Assembly (NCBI GenBank): GCA_019115805.1
Contig: DXCW01000154.1
Coordinates: forward strand, 1-32,647
Length of the DNA stretch: 32,647 nucleotides
Direction of reading: 5' to 3'
Source: Candidatus Sphingobacterium stercorigallinarum
GTDB lineage: Bacteria; Bacteroidota; Bacteroidia; Sphingobacteriales; Sphingobacteriaceae
Shown here: piece by piece, positions 16,905-25,503 of the stretch
How positions within the stretch are numbered: the first letter of the stretch is position 1
Layout of the letters: the number at the start of each line of letters is the position of its first letter
Notes under the pieces: model-generated
The model's input: only the letters and a program-made list of their open reading frames with translations
The model's database searches: none
What the model was told of the DNA's origin: nothing
Program-made: the position numbers and the translations under genes

Positions 16905-18542
16905 ATGAAGCTCACGTATACGATATTCGCCTTTCTATTGACACTACAGTCTTGCTCCAAATCGGAAACGGAGCATGCTAACAATGGTCCGTCGATGCAA
17001 GTCGAATCAGTAAGTATGAACGGTAAGGAGATGAAAAACAACGTCAAAGGGATCCCATTGGATGCCGAATGGACGCTCCAGCTCCATCAAAGCAGTGATC
17101 CGAGCCAACTCGCTTCTTTGATTCGTTTACGGGATAGCAGCAAGGCTAACGTATCCATACGAGTGACGGGCAATGCCGAAAAAAATCAAATTCATATTCG
17201 TGCGACACAGTCTCTCAGTCCTTTAACCGATTACCGCATCGAAATCGATGGCTCACCAAATAATTTGGTAAGCGATCAGCCACTTGAGGCGTACCGTTTT
17301 TATTTCACCACAGCGATCGACTCTACCGATAAACATGTCCGGCTGAGTGATGAGAGCGCATTGCTCGATTTGGTGCAAAGACAAACCTTCGCCTATTTCT
17401 GGGATTTTGCACACCCCAGTTCGGGAATGATTCCTGAACGCAGTGGCAGTCAGCAAACGGTCACCACTGGTGGAACGGGCTTCGGTTTGATGGCGATTGT
17501 CGTCGGCGTACATCGTGGTTTCATTACGCGCAGCGAGGGCCTTCAACGCACTCAAAAAATCGTTGCGTTTTTGAGCCAAGCAGATCGATATCATGGCGCC
17601 TTTTCACACTGGTATGATGGGGCTACGGGCAGCACCCTGCCTTTTAGCGAACAGGACGATGGAGGCGATTTAGTAGAAACAGCACTTTTGGTTCAAGGAC
17701 TATTAGCCGCACGGGAGTATTATGAGGACCCAAGCCTGTCTTCTTCAATCGACCTGTTGATCGAAGAAGTAGAATGGAGTCACTTTCAAAATCAACAAGA
17801 AGTGTTATTTTGGCATTGGAGTCCAAACCACAACTGGGCACTTGACTTAAAAATTGAAGGCTGGAATGAATCCCTCATTGCTTATGTCTTGGCCGCGGGA
17901 TCACCCACGCACTCCATCACCAGAGAGACCTACCAGAAAGGCTGGGCACGCAATGGCGATTTTCGCAATGGCAAATCTTTCTATAATTTGCCTTTGCCAC
18001 TCGGTCCGGATTACGGTGGACCTCTTTTTACCGCACAATACAGCTTCTTAGGATTAGATCCAAATGGCCTTCGTGACGCATACGCAGACTACGGTGAGCA
18101 AACAAAGAATCAAACTTTAATCAATCTAGCCTACTGCGTAGATAACCCGCTGGGATATTACGGGTATTCCGAAGATGTCTGGGGGCTGACCGCCGGCGAT
18201 ATTCCGACCGGTTATGGCGCTCAATCCCCGACCAATGATCTGGGTGTGATCTCTCCCACCGCAGCGCTATCCTCGATGCCCTATACACCGCAAGAATCGC
18301 TGGACGCACTGGCATTTTTCTACTATAAGCTGGGCGACAGGATTTGGGGGGAATATGGTTTCAAAGATGGCTTTTCACTTGATGAGGGGTGGTTCGCCGA
18401 CAGCTATTTAGCGATCAATCAAGGTCCCATCATCATTGGTATTGAAAACCACCGATCAGGTTTAATCTGGGATCTGGTCATGCGTGCACCCGAAATACAA
18501 ACCGGATTAAGAAAATTAGGATTCAGCAGTTCAAAAATATAA
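16905..18542 (+). CDS. GH144-type (Glycoamylase-fold) lipoprotein hydrolase with N-terminal Ig-like domain
   Basis: This 545-residue protein is anchored as a lipoprotein at Cys17 (LQSC). Residues about 31-137 form a bacterial Ig-like domain with a strand-rich tail YRFYFTTAID. Residues about 146-545 are the Glycoamylase (PF10091-like) alpha/alpha barrel assigned to GH144, a family that includes bacterial endo-beta-1,2-glucanases. Conserved blocks include QRQTFAYFWDFAHP, GGTGFGLMA, FSHWYDG, DGGDLVETA (252-260, with acidic residues in the active-site region), HWSPNHNWAL, and the C-terminal DQGPI-equivalent NQGPIIIGIENHRSGLIWDL. It follows susD in the same operon and precedes its paralogue by 7 bp. 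Extracellular depolymerisation of a beta-1,2-glucan is the likely role; other beta-glucans cannot be excluded. Confidence 0.88.
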   Translation: MKLTYTIFAFLLTLQSCSKSETEHANNGPSMQVESVSMNGKEMKNNVKGIPLDAEWTLQLHQSSDPSQLASLIRLRDSSKANVSIRVTGNAEKNQIHIRATQSLSPLTDYRIEIDGSPNNLVSDQPLEAYRFYFTTAIDSTDKHVRLSDESALLDLVQRQTFAYFWDFAHPSSGMIPERSGSQQTVTTGGTGFGLMAIVVGVHRGFITRSEGLQRTQKIVAFLSQADRYHGAFSHWYDGATGSTLPFSEQDDGGDLVETALLVQGLLAAREYYEDPSLSSSIDLLIEEVEWSHFQNQQEVLFWHWSPNHNWALDLKIEGWNESLIAYVLAAGSPTHSITRETYQKGWARNGDFRNGKSFYNLPLPLGPDYGGPLFTAQYSFLGLDPNGLRDAYADYGEQTKNQTLINLAYCVDNPLGYYGYSEDVWGLTAGDIPTGYGAQSPTNDLGVISPTAALSSMPYTPQESLDALAFFYYKLGDRIWGEYGFKDGFSLDEGWFADSYLAINQGPIIIGIENHRSGLIWDLVMRAPEIQTGLRKLGFSSSKI

Positions 18543-18549
18543 AAGATAC

Positions 18550-19920
18550 ATGAAGATACGTCAGTTCACCTGGAGCGCTTTGCTCCTAGCCGCCACTTTA
18601 CAAGGCTGTCAAAACAATCAGCGAGCGGATCAGCAAAACAAAGCCGATTCAACCCATCAAATGCGTTTCAGCGATGAGGAGTTGATGACCAAAATTCAAA
18701 AGCAAACCTTCCGTTATTTCTGGGAGGGTGCGGAACCCACCTCGGGACTTGCGAGAGAACGCATACATATGGATGGGGATTATCCACAAAACGATGAGCA
18801 AGTGATCACTACTGGCGGCAGCGGGTTTGGGATTATGGGCATCATCGTGGCAATGGAACGTGATTTTATTAGCAAAGACCAGGGGCAGCAACGACTGGCT
18901 AAAATTGTCGATTATCTGGGTGATATACCCCGGTTTAAAGGCGCTTGGTCACACTGGTATCATGGTGATAGTAAACAGGTGAAAGCGTTCAGCGATAAAG
19001 ACAATGGCGGAGATTTAGTCGAAACTGCATTTCTGACCCAAGCGTTAATTGTCGTTCGCGAATATTATAAAGATGGCACTCCGGACCAGAAAATAATTGC
19101 TGATAAAGCGGATCAGCTCTGGAAAGAGGTCAATTGGAATCATTATACCAATGGTGGAGAGGTATTGCTATGGCATTGGAGCCCGACGCATGAGTTCGGT
19201 ATGAATCATCCCATTCAAGGATACGATGAATGTTTAGTGACCTACGTTTTGGCGGCCTCCTCTCCGACTCACCCAATCGATACCAGCGTGTATCACAACG
19301 GTTGGGCGCGCAATGGCGAGATTCGCTCAGATGCACAGAAATTCGGCATTCCGATCGGCATTAAACACAATGCGAAAGAAGGCGAAGTAGGTCCTTTGTT
19401 TTGGGCACATTACTCCTTCTTAGGTTTAAACCCCATGGGACTCAAAGATCAGTATGTGAATTATCAAGATGTCGTGCAAAATCACGCGCGGATCAATATT
19501 GCTTACGCTGAGGAAAACCCTCAGAGTTATAAAGGATATGGTGCCGATCAGGGATGGGGCTGGACCGCATCTTACACCATCTCCGGATACAGTGCCCATC
19601 ATCCAGACAATGATCCCTCGGTGATCACACCGACTGCTGCGCTCTCTTCCATGCCCTATACACCGAAAGAAAGTCTGGCGTTTGGCCGCTATCTTTTTGA
19701 GGAGCTGGAGGATAAACTCTGGGGTGAGTACGGGTTTTACGACGCGTATAGCGAAACGGAAAATTGGTTCCCGCAACGTTACCTAGCGATTGACCAAGGC
19801 CCCATCATCACCATGATCGAAAACTACAGAAGCGGTTTGATCTGGGATCTGTTTATGCAAGCGCCAGAAATACAAACGGGTCTTAAGAAATTGGGTTTCC
19901 AAAGTCCCAGCATTCCCTAA
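18550..19920 (+). CDS. Second GH144-type lipoprotein hydrolase
   Basis: This 456-residue paralogue of the preceding protein has a lipoprotein signal with Cys20 (LQGC) and no Ig-like domain. The catalytic barrel starts near residue 39. It keeps the family blocks QKQTFRYFWEGAEPTSGL, GGSGFGIMG, WSHWYHGD, NGGDLVETAFL, HWSPTHEF, PTAALSSMPYTPKESL, LWGEYGFYDAY and DQGPIITMIENYRSGLIWDL, which look close to CpSGL-type GH144 enzymes from memory. It starts 7 bp after its neighbour's stop and ends the operon at a strong terminator. The pair may divide labour (surface endo-cleavage versus processing), but the sequence alone does not tell which does what. Confidence 0.9.
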   Translation: MKIRQFTWSALLLAATLQGCQNNQRADQQNKADSTHQMRFSDEELMTKIQKQTFRYFWEGAEPTSGLARERIHMDGDYPQNDEQVITTGGSGFGIMGIIVAMERDFISKDQGQQRLAKIVDYLGDIPRFKGAWSHWYHGDSKQVKAFSDKDNGGDLVETAFLTQALIVVREYYKDGTPDQKIIADKADQLWKEVNWNHYTNGGEVLLWHWSPTHEFGMNHPIQGYDECLVTYVLAASSPTHPIDTSVYHNGWARNGEIRSDAQKFGIPIGIKHNAKEGEVGPLFWAHYSFLGLNPMGLKDQYVNYQDVVQNHARINIAYAEENPQSYKGYGADQGWGWTASYTISGYSAHHPDNDPSVITPTAALSSMPYTPKESLAFGRYLFEELEDKLWGEYGFYDAYSETENWFPQRYLAIDQGPIITMIENYRSGLIWDLFMQAPEIQTGLKKLGFQSPSIP

Positions 19921-19944
19921 AACTTTGGAGAGTTAGTTGAGTTT

Positions 19945-19979
19945 ACACCGCTTCCCAAGGAGAAGCGGTGTTTTTTTTT
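19945..19979 (+). terminator. Intrinsic terminator of the PUL operon
   Basis: A perfect 10-bp stem ACACCGCTTC / GAAGCGGTGT with a 7-nt loop is followed by at least eight T. It lies 24 bp after the last GH144 stop codon. Confidence 0.95.
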
Positions 19980-19987
19980 GAACCCTT

Positions 19988-20605
19988 TCAGATCGGCGTA
20001 TAGTAACTCACCTGCACGAAATGTTCGAATTCGCTGTCTTTGTCTTGGTTAAGCTGAAAATGATTGATCTGACCGGCAATACGAAGTGGCGTTTCTGGTA
20101 ACGCTTCTTGATTTTTGTCGTGTGCCAATAGTAACGGTTCACCCAGATTCCCCGCACGGAGCCGGTACACCGAGTAGGTTTCGTCGATCGGAATAAAGGT
20201 AAATACATCGATCACCGGCACCATGATGTACCCCGTGGTATGGCCTTGTCCCTCTATTTTCTCAGGCGTTCCTTCCAACCAAACGTTTTGCCCAATTGGC
20301 AAGTCGCTAAACGCCCTGGATGAACCGCCAAGCCCGATTGGGCGATAGCGGGTAAATGAATCGTTTAAATACGCATCAAACCTTCCCTCAACCGCCATCC
20401 GCTCCTGTGGCTCGAGGTTGGATAGCGCCAAATCTAAATAGAGGACCGCCTTTTGCTTCTCTCTTCCCGAACCGGATAATTTCTCGACTTCCGCGGCAGA
20501 TATCTTATCGTCATCGGCTTGCGTAAATATATGATAAAACTGACCGCCATTATCCAGCAAATCAATGGCCTCTGCGGCACTTTTAAACGTTTTAATTCTT
20601 TCCAT
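19988..20605 (-). CDS. Hypothetical protein, about 205 aa
   Basis: I do not recognise this protein. The frame is open from an ATG at 20626, but the ATG at 20605 (MERIKTFKSAAEAIDLLD) is preferred because GGAAG lies 5 bp upstream of it and the 7 extra residues look unremarkable. It has no signal peptide or membrane segment. It begins helical and acidic, then becomes strand-rich from about residue 85 (a Gly-rich GLGGSSRAF, PIGQNVWLEG, TGYIMVPVIDVFTFIPIDETYSVYRLR) and ends SEFEHFVQVSYYTPI. It sits about 70 bp downstream of the TPR-protein gene on the same strand, so the two may form an operon. Confidence 0.75.
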   Translation of the reverse strand: MERIKTFKSAAEAIDLLDNGGQFYHIFTQADDDKISAAEVEKLSGSGREKQKAVLYLDLALSNLEPQERMAVEGRFDAYLNDSFTRYRPIGLGGSSRAFSDLPIGQNVWLEGTPEKIEGQGHTTGYIMVPVIDVFTFIPIDETYSVYRLRAGNLGEPLLLAHDKNQEALPETPLRIAGQINHFQLNQDKDSEFEHFVQVSYYTPI

Positions 20606-20674
20606 GGTCTTCCAATTTATACGCATAACAATCCAAGAGGGAAGTCTGTTTGGAAGAACACGGTAAATACCTGA

Positions 20675-21517
20675 CTAAAACCAGTTCTCTTCGAAGTATT
20701 GGATATAGCCCATAAAAACCGATTCCTCGTCCGCATGATCCAAGACGATTTTTTTCCATTCATTGAACTTTTCACGGTCCTTGATATGAAAGTAACTCTG
20801 CGTCATATTGATTGCCATTTCCGCTTTTTGAAAACCATCCGAGGTCAGAGCGATCCCTTTCTTATACGCCTTCTCAGCTTCCGACAAATTGTTGAGATGC
20901 TTCAAGGCAAACCCGAGCTCTCTATAGTACCAAAAATTTTGTGGCTCTTGCTCTATCGCTTGATTTAGGAACATGACTGCTTTATAAAAGCTACCCGTCG
21001 CGTTATACCCATAGCCAATCTCGTACCGTAATCCGGGGTAATTGGGATCCTCCTGATATGCATTTAATAAAATCGGCAGCGCTAAATGGCTCGCTCCAGC
21101 ACCGTTCATTGCGCTGGCAACGCCAATCCGGTGAGTAATAAAGTCTTGATTCTTCCTATATTGACGCAACCACTCTGGTTTAGGTTCCAAGTCTAAAGCA
21201 ACGATATCGGGTTCAGACAACAGGGCGACGTCAAGCGTATTGCGATCCAAGCGCATTTTTATGGATGAACTATCCAATCTGGGAAGTTTGATCAATTTTC
21301 CGCCTCTGAGTTCCACGGCAGCTTCATATTGAAACATATACCCCTGATTGGGATCGATATAAATCATACCTAAAGAATAGCTTTCTTGGTCTTCTTTTTT
21401 ATCAAACAATACCCAACGGTCCCTGGCCTCGTAGAATTTGGTTTCAAATACGGGCTTGGTGGTCTGACTAAAACCCAACTGTAACATGGCCAACAACACT
21501 ACGCAAATTCTGATCAT
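20675..21517 (-). CDS. Secreted TPR-repeat protein
   Basis: This 280-residue protein has an N-terminal signal peptide (MIRICVVLLAMLQLGFSQ). A strand-rich N-terminal region (about 20-110) resembles short periplasmic proteins. TPR-like helical repeats (about 130-260) include PGLRYEIGYGYNATGSFYKAVMFL and WYYRELGFALKHLNNLSEAEKAYKKGI. It is predicted to be periplasmic and protein-binding. The exact function is unknown. It is followed on the same strand by the unrecognised gene at 19988-20605. Confidence 0.82.
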   Translation of the reverse strand: MIRICVVLLAMLQLGFSQTTKPVFETKFYEARDRWVLFDKKEDQESYSLGMIYIDPNQGYMFQYEAAVELRGGKLIKLPRLDSSSIKMRLDRNTLDVALLSEPDIVALDLEPKPEWLRQYRKNQDFITHRIGVASAMNGAGASHLALPILLNAYQEDPNYPGLRYEIGYGYNATGSFYKAVMFLNQAIEQEPQNFWYYRELGFALKHLNNLSEAEKAYKKGIALTSDGFQKAEMAINMTQSYFHIKDREKFNEWKKIVLDHADEESVFMGYIQYFEENWF

Positions 21518-21641
21518 ATTTTCTTTCCTGTTAGGCTAATTTCGTAATTTTCTTACACATGTCAGCCTGATGTTGCAGGATAAAATCTAATCTTTCTTTT
21601 TTTGACAACTCGCCCCGCCAGATCGTTCAAAAAATAGCTCG

Positions 21642-22037
21642 TCAGACTTGTTTTGCGCTGAGCAGCGGTTTAAAGGTTTTCCAATGATCGGCAATCATCA
21701 CTAAGAGAATGATCCAGAGTATCAACGCCGTTGGCAGCCCCGACGGCGCCACAAAAACATGTGCACACAGGATACCGACCATTACGGGAAAAATGACTAA
21801 CATACCAAGCGCACGTGTCCTGGGAATAAGCAGCAGGATGCCGCCTATTATTTCTGCTCCTGCCACCAGCGGCATCAACCAGACGATTTCCATCATCGCT
21901 ATACTGTCGTTGATTAACTCCTCAGGCAGGTCTTCGGGCACGGGCAGATAATTAAATATCTTATTGAGTCCGCCGTTCAGCATCATCAGGGCAAAAAGTA
22001 TAAATACGATACTTTTGGTCAAACGGAGAAATTTCAT
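21642..22037 (-). CDS. DoxX-like small membrane protein
   Basis: This 131-residue protein has four hydrophobic helices (about 8-24, 45-67, 74-93, 99-117), including MLNGGLNKIFNYLP after helix 1 and AGAEIIGGILLLIPRTRALG in helices 2-3, which is the pattern of DoxX/DoxD-like four-helix proteins. Its function is undefined; family members are linked to redox or membrane processes. The gene stands alone, divergent from the lipoprotein gene at 22299. Confidence 0.8.
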   Translation of the reverse strand: MKFLRLTKSIVFILFALMMLNGGLNKIFNYLPVPEDLPEELINDSIAMMEIVWLMPLVAGAEIIGGILLLIPRTRALGMLVIFPVMVGILCAHVFVAPSGLPTALILWIILLVMIADHWKTFKPLLSAKQV

Positions 22038-22298
22038 AGTTCGTGTTTATCGTTAGTATATTGCTTTTTTCAATCTCTATAGGCTTCGCGGTGACTCGCC
22101 GCACTAGAATTGGAGAACAGGCCATTCGAGAGCCGCAGCTTGAAATCGATTTGCAATTTAGGCAAGCTCCCGATTGTTTATCTTGTCATAAGACAAGAAT
22201 TTCCGATGCAACGAGAAACCTGTCATTAATGCAGAAAAATATTTTTTTATTCGGATAATATTTTACTTTTACGCCGTACACACCCGACTTCATTAACC

Positions 22299-22937
22299 AT
22301 GAATGAACACCCCGTATCCAGTTATTATTGCCGCCTGACAAAACAGAGTGGTTTGATTATCTTGTTGCTTATGCTGATTACCACTTTTCAAGGGTGTGGG
22401 TCGAAGGAAAAAGGTGAGATAGCGCCAGACCCCGAGCCTCCCGCGCCGCAGCCCGTAGCACCTCAAGACGAGATCTTCTATATCCTATCCGCGGAACACT
22501 CCGTAGAATTTTCCGAGTTCGTTAACGGCTCAGCGCGCAGGAATCTTAGCGAAGAGGATATCAAGGACCATTTTGGTAATCGAGTCAATTATTTTCAACC
22601 AGACTCTTTACGCATAAAGCAAGATAGCCTGTTCGTTTATAAACCATTCGGACCCGAGCATGCCTATCAAATGAAGTGGGAGGACAACCAGCTGTTGGTA
22701 CGCCCGGATCAAAACAGCGAATGGATTTCTTGGGCGGAACGCGCGCCAGATTCCACAATCCATCTCACCATCACGTACTTCAAGAAAAATGTCAAAAACC
22801 TCGAGCGCAGTTACCTCACGGGAGGACAACAATACGGTTTACTTGATCCTCAAGACTTACAACAGCGCGATGAGGACAACGACAGCCGTTTAATATGGTT
22901 GGTCAGGAATGCTGTGTTTACTCGTATAAAAAAATAA
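22299..22937 (+). CDS. Unrecognised lipoprotein, 212 aa, first gene of the CDC-like unit
   Basis: This lipoprotein has a long n-region, a hydrophobic stretch (LIILLLMLITTFQGC) with lipobox Cys33, and a Pro-rich linker (PDPEPPAPQPVAP). The mature part is probably strand-rich (EIFYILSAEHSVEFSEF, SLFVYKPFGPEHAYQMKW, IHLTITYFKK) and could be a small beta-barrel or lipocalin-like fold, but I recognise no family. The downstream CDC-like gene starts 4 bp after its stop, so the two are almost certainly one transcript and may work together. A Pro-rich tether fits a surface or periplasmic protein held away from a membrane. Confidence 0.8.
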   Translation: MNEHPVSSYYCRLTKQSGLIILLLMLITTFQGCGSKEKGEIAPDPEPPAPQPVAPQDEIFYILSAEHSVEFSEFVNGSARRNLSEEDIKDHFGNRVNYFQPDSLRIKQDSLFVYKPFGPEHAYQMKWEDNQLLVRPDQNSEWISWAERAPDSTIHLTITYFKKNVKNLERSYLTGGQQYGLLDPQDLQQRDEDNDSRLIWLVRNAVFTRIKK

Positions 22938-22941
22938 AATC

Positions 22942-23808
22942 ATGAAATCGTATTGGCTTGCCTTTGTTTATTTATCGTTCTTTTTTTGCGGACCACTGTA
23001 CGCACAAGAAAAAAACAGATCCACATCATTCTTTAGCAAGAATCCTGATGATCTATATTTAGGAGCTGTAATGAGCTTGAAATCGATCAATTCGGAGAAA
23101 CATGTAATTAAAGACTTCAGCTTTAAAGAGCAATTGAATGCGTTTTCTTTTGACATCAAATATGAGTTTGCCCCTTTCGTCCCTACCAAACAAAATATGT
23201 ATGCAGCGATCGAAAGAGAATTCAAACGTGTGGGTGCTCCGGGGGGATCCGCCACAGGTAGTTTCTCGTCTTGGGCGGTCAATTCCTTGGATGAGCTGGA
23301 CGTTCGATTCGGTCAAAATTTGGATTTAGATCATTGGCTTGGTCTTCATAAAACGGATTTCCCTCCGAGATCCATTCTTACATTCGAGTATGAGGTCAGT
23401 CTATTTAACCTGTATCTAGACACGTTTGATGAACCGTTCCTCGCGTTTCAAAATCAGGTCAAGAAGGAAAAAGACGATGATCTATTTATCGTCAGTGGCT
23501 TAACGTGGGGGCGGCGGGCACTGATTATCGTCCAATCGGACTTCGAGGAATCCCTAGTTCGCAGTGCGTTTAACCGGTTCATAGAAAACGAGAAATTATC
23601 TGAAGAAGATCAGGTCATCGTCGAGACAGCTATCTATTCGTATACCGTTTTCGACGACGTTAATTTGGATCTGGGAGCCAGCAATCCTTTCGATATTATA
23701 AAAAAGTATATCGACGCCCCCATAACGGAAGAGAACTTTGGCCGCGTTCTGAACATAACGGGAACAAATATTCAAAATGGAGCGCTTATCGAAAATGTAT
23801 ACGATTGA
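22942..23808 (+). CDS. Secreted protein resembling the N-terminal part of cholesterol-dependent cytolysins
   Basis: This 288-residue protein has a signal peptide (1-22, ...FCGPLYAQ). The mature part aligns collinearly, from memory, with perfringolysin-type CDCs. DLYLGAVMSL (38-47) matches TYPGALQLAD. SSWAVNSLDELDVRFGQNLD (109-128) matches the segment before TMH1. SILTFEYEVSLFNLYLD (144-160) matches the strand KQIFYTVSA. VSGLTWGRR with ..VRSAF (184-210) matches VSNVAYGRT with ..VQAAF. GASNPFDIIKKYI (245-257) matches the GGDA..DFDEIRKVI helix. It stops near where the second membrane hairpin would begin, so TMH2, the rest of domains 1-2 and the domain 4 cholesterol loop are missing, and no degraded continuation is seen. 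A pore-forming role alone is doubtful; a partner or regulator role is possible. Confidence 0.7.
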   Translation: MKSYWLAFVYLSFFFCGPLYAQEKNRSTSFFSKNPDDLYLGAVMSLKSINSEKHVIKDFSFKEQLNAFSFDIKYEFAPFVPTKQNMYAAIEREFKRVGAPGGSATGSFSSWAVNSLDELDVRFGQNLDLDHWLGLHKTDFPPRSILTFEYEVSLFNLYLDTFDEPFLAFQNQVKKEKDDDLFIVSGLTWGRRALIIVQSDFEESLVRSAFNRFIENEKLSEEDQVIVETAIYSYTVFDDVNLDLGASNPFDIIKKYIDAPITEENFGRVLNITGTNIQNGALIENVYD

Positions 23809-23823
23809 AAGTGAGCGCTGATC

Positions 23824-24135
23824 CTATTGTTTCGTAATTTTGTGCATCGTCAGTCTCACCACCGACTCCGCTCTGGCGAGCAACTCATGAACCACCTCAG
23901 CCTCAAGGCTGACCATGTCTCCCGCCTTTAACTCATATTGCTGCACATCGGTTCGAAAATGGATGTGACCGCTGACCACATATACGGTAATCGGAAGTGG
24001 ACTACTATGGGCTGCCAGGGATTGCCCCTGCCGAGCTGTCAACCGCATTTCCTTGGTGAAATCGGTTTGATATAATAACTCTATCTTAGGTTTGTCAACA
24101 TGAAACGATACATGCTGTGTCAACGATGCATACAT
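23824..24135 (-). CDS. Small cupin-domain protein
   Basis: This 103-residue protein has a single cupin fold: the first motif region HSSPLPITVYVVSGHIHF with the Gly turn, then YELKAGDMVSLEAEVVHELLA with a His at the second motif. Possible metal ligands are His43 and the second-motif His. It has no signal peptide. Small cupins may bind metals or ligands or act in stress responses; nothing here points to a specific role. It converges with the CDC-like gene, with 15 bp between their ends. Confidence 0.78.
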   Translation of the reverse strand: MYASLTQHVSFHVDKPKIELLYQTDFTKEMRLTARQGQSLAAHSSPLPITVYVVSGHIHFRTDVQQYELKAGDMVSLEAEVVHELLARAESVVRLTMHKITKQ

Positions 24136-24306
24136 AGCGCGGACGAATTTAAACGGTTTACCTGCAATATACCGAAAAGTTCCCTGAACTCGTTAGAACG
24201 GTCTTCCTCCTTTTGTTTCTTCAACTGCCACAAAACTACAGATCGGCGCAAACGGTCCGTGCACACGTGACCTGGAACATCACTATCAGACGTTTTCTAC
24301 CATCGA

Positions 24307-25503
24307 CTATCCTTGATTCTGCCCGCTTAATTTTTCCTCTTTTTCTGTTGATGTCGCCCTACTCAACAAGATGCACCCCAGAAGGCCCGATATGAGCGAA
24401 GCGATCAATATCGAAAATTTTGCTTCTGCAATCATTGAAGCGTCGGAAAACGACAGCAACGCGATAAAAATAGACATGGTAAAACCGATACCCGCTAGCA
24501 GACCTATGCCAATGATCTGCATCCAAGACGCGCCCTGCGGCATCGAACCGATGCGCAATACAATAGCCAGTTTGGTCATTAAAAAAACGCCAATGGGTTT
24601 GCCGAGTACCAATCCCAGGATGATTCCGACACCAAGAGGCGAGGCCAAGCCTTCGAGCATACCGTCCTCGAATCGGATATTGGTATTCGCAAGGGCAAAC
24701 AAGGGCACAATCAGAAAGTTTACCGGAACGACCAAACCGTGTTCTAGCTTCAATAACGGGGATGCGTTTCTCCCTTTCCCTTTAACCGTCAGTGGAATGG
24801 TTACGGCCGTCAACACACCTGCGATGGTCGCATGAATACCTGAATGGTGAATAAAATACCACATAAAAAGACCGGGAATGATATAGAACACCAATGAAGT
24901 AATGCCCATTCTATTCATGATGACAAGCCACATCAAAACACCAAAAGCATAATACAAGTAAGCGGTATCCAATTCCGCTGAATAGAAGAACGCGATGACT
25001 AAAATAGCGATCAGGTCATCCACTATAGCCAACGCCGCCAAAAATATCTTTAGTGAAACCGGTACTTTCTTACCCATCATGGCCACAACCGCCAAAGCAA
25101 ACGCGATATCGGTGGCCATAGGTATTCCCCACCCGCTAGCGCTTTCTGATCCCTGGTTCACCAAAAAATAGATGCCTGCAGGGACTATCGCACCGCCAAT
25201 AGCACACAATATGGGCAGCAGCGCCTGTCTAGGAGTGGACAATTCGCCACTCACCAGTTCCCGCTTGATCTCCAACCCCACTAGCAGGAAGAACACCGCC
25301 ATCAAGCCGTCGTTAATCCATAAACTCACCGAATATCTCAGCTGAACCGAATCGGTTTCAACACCGAGTGCTGTATTCAACACGCTGTCGAACGAATCAG
25401 CGAAAGGGGAATTGGCGAGCGCTAATGATAGCGCTACACATAGGAAAAGAACGACTCCACCACTGCTGGGTGCCTGAACGAAGTTTTTAACGATTTTTAG
25501 CAT
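24307..25503 (-). CDS. nhaA: Na+/H+ antiporter NhaA
   Basis: This inner-membrane antiporter exchanges cytoplasmic Na+ for external H+. The functional Asp residues are present: MATDIAFALAV (equivalent of E. coli Asp133) and AIVDDLIAIL (Asp163/164). About 12 hydrophobic helices run to the end. The reading frame is open 57 codons further upstream from a TTG at 25674, but I choose the ATG at 25503 (MLKIVKNFVQAPSSGGV) because family members start there and the extension would overlap the divergent AraC gene. The product is 398 residues. The AraC-type gene divergent across a 124-bp gap is a plausible regulator. Confidence 0.95.
   Translation of the reverse strand: MLKIVKNFVQAPSSGGVVLFLCVALSLALANSPFADSFDSVLNTALGVETDSVQLRYSVSLWINDGLMAVFFLLVGLEIKRELVSGELSTPRQALLPILCAIGGAIVPAGIYFLVNQGSESASGWGIPMATDIAFALAVVAMMGKKVPVSLKIFLAALAIVDDLIAILVIAFFYSAELDTAYLYYAFGVLMWLVIMNRMGITSLVFYIIPGLFMWYFIHHSGIHATIAGVLTAVTIPLTVKGKGRNASPLLKLEHGLVVPVNFLIVPLFALANTNIRFEDGMLEGLASPLGVGIILGLVLGKPIGVFLMTKLAIVLRIGSMPQGASWMQIIGIGLLAGIGFTMSIFIALLSFSDASMIAEAKFSILIASLISGLLGCILLSRATSTEKEEKLSGQNQG

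Noticed and set aside
22043..22258. 71-codon frame in the 260-bp gap between the DoxX-like and lipoprotein genes (contains CLSCHK)
   Set aside because: It begins 5 bp upstream of the divergent DoxX start in the promoter space. Although CLSCH looks like a haem-type CxxCH motif, the rest of the frame shows no c-type cytochrome features.
24371..24835. 154-codon frame on + inside nhaA
   Set aside because: It is the opposite strand of nhaA, whose motifs and length are certain.
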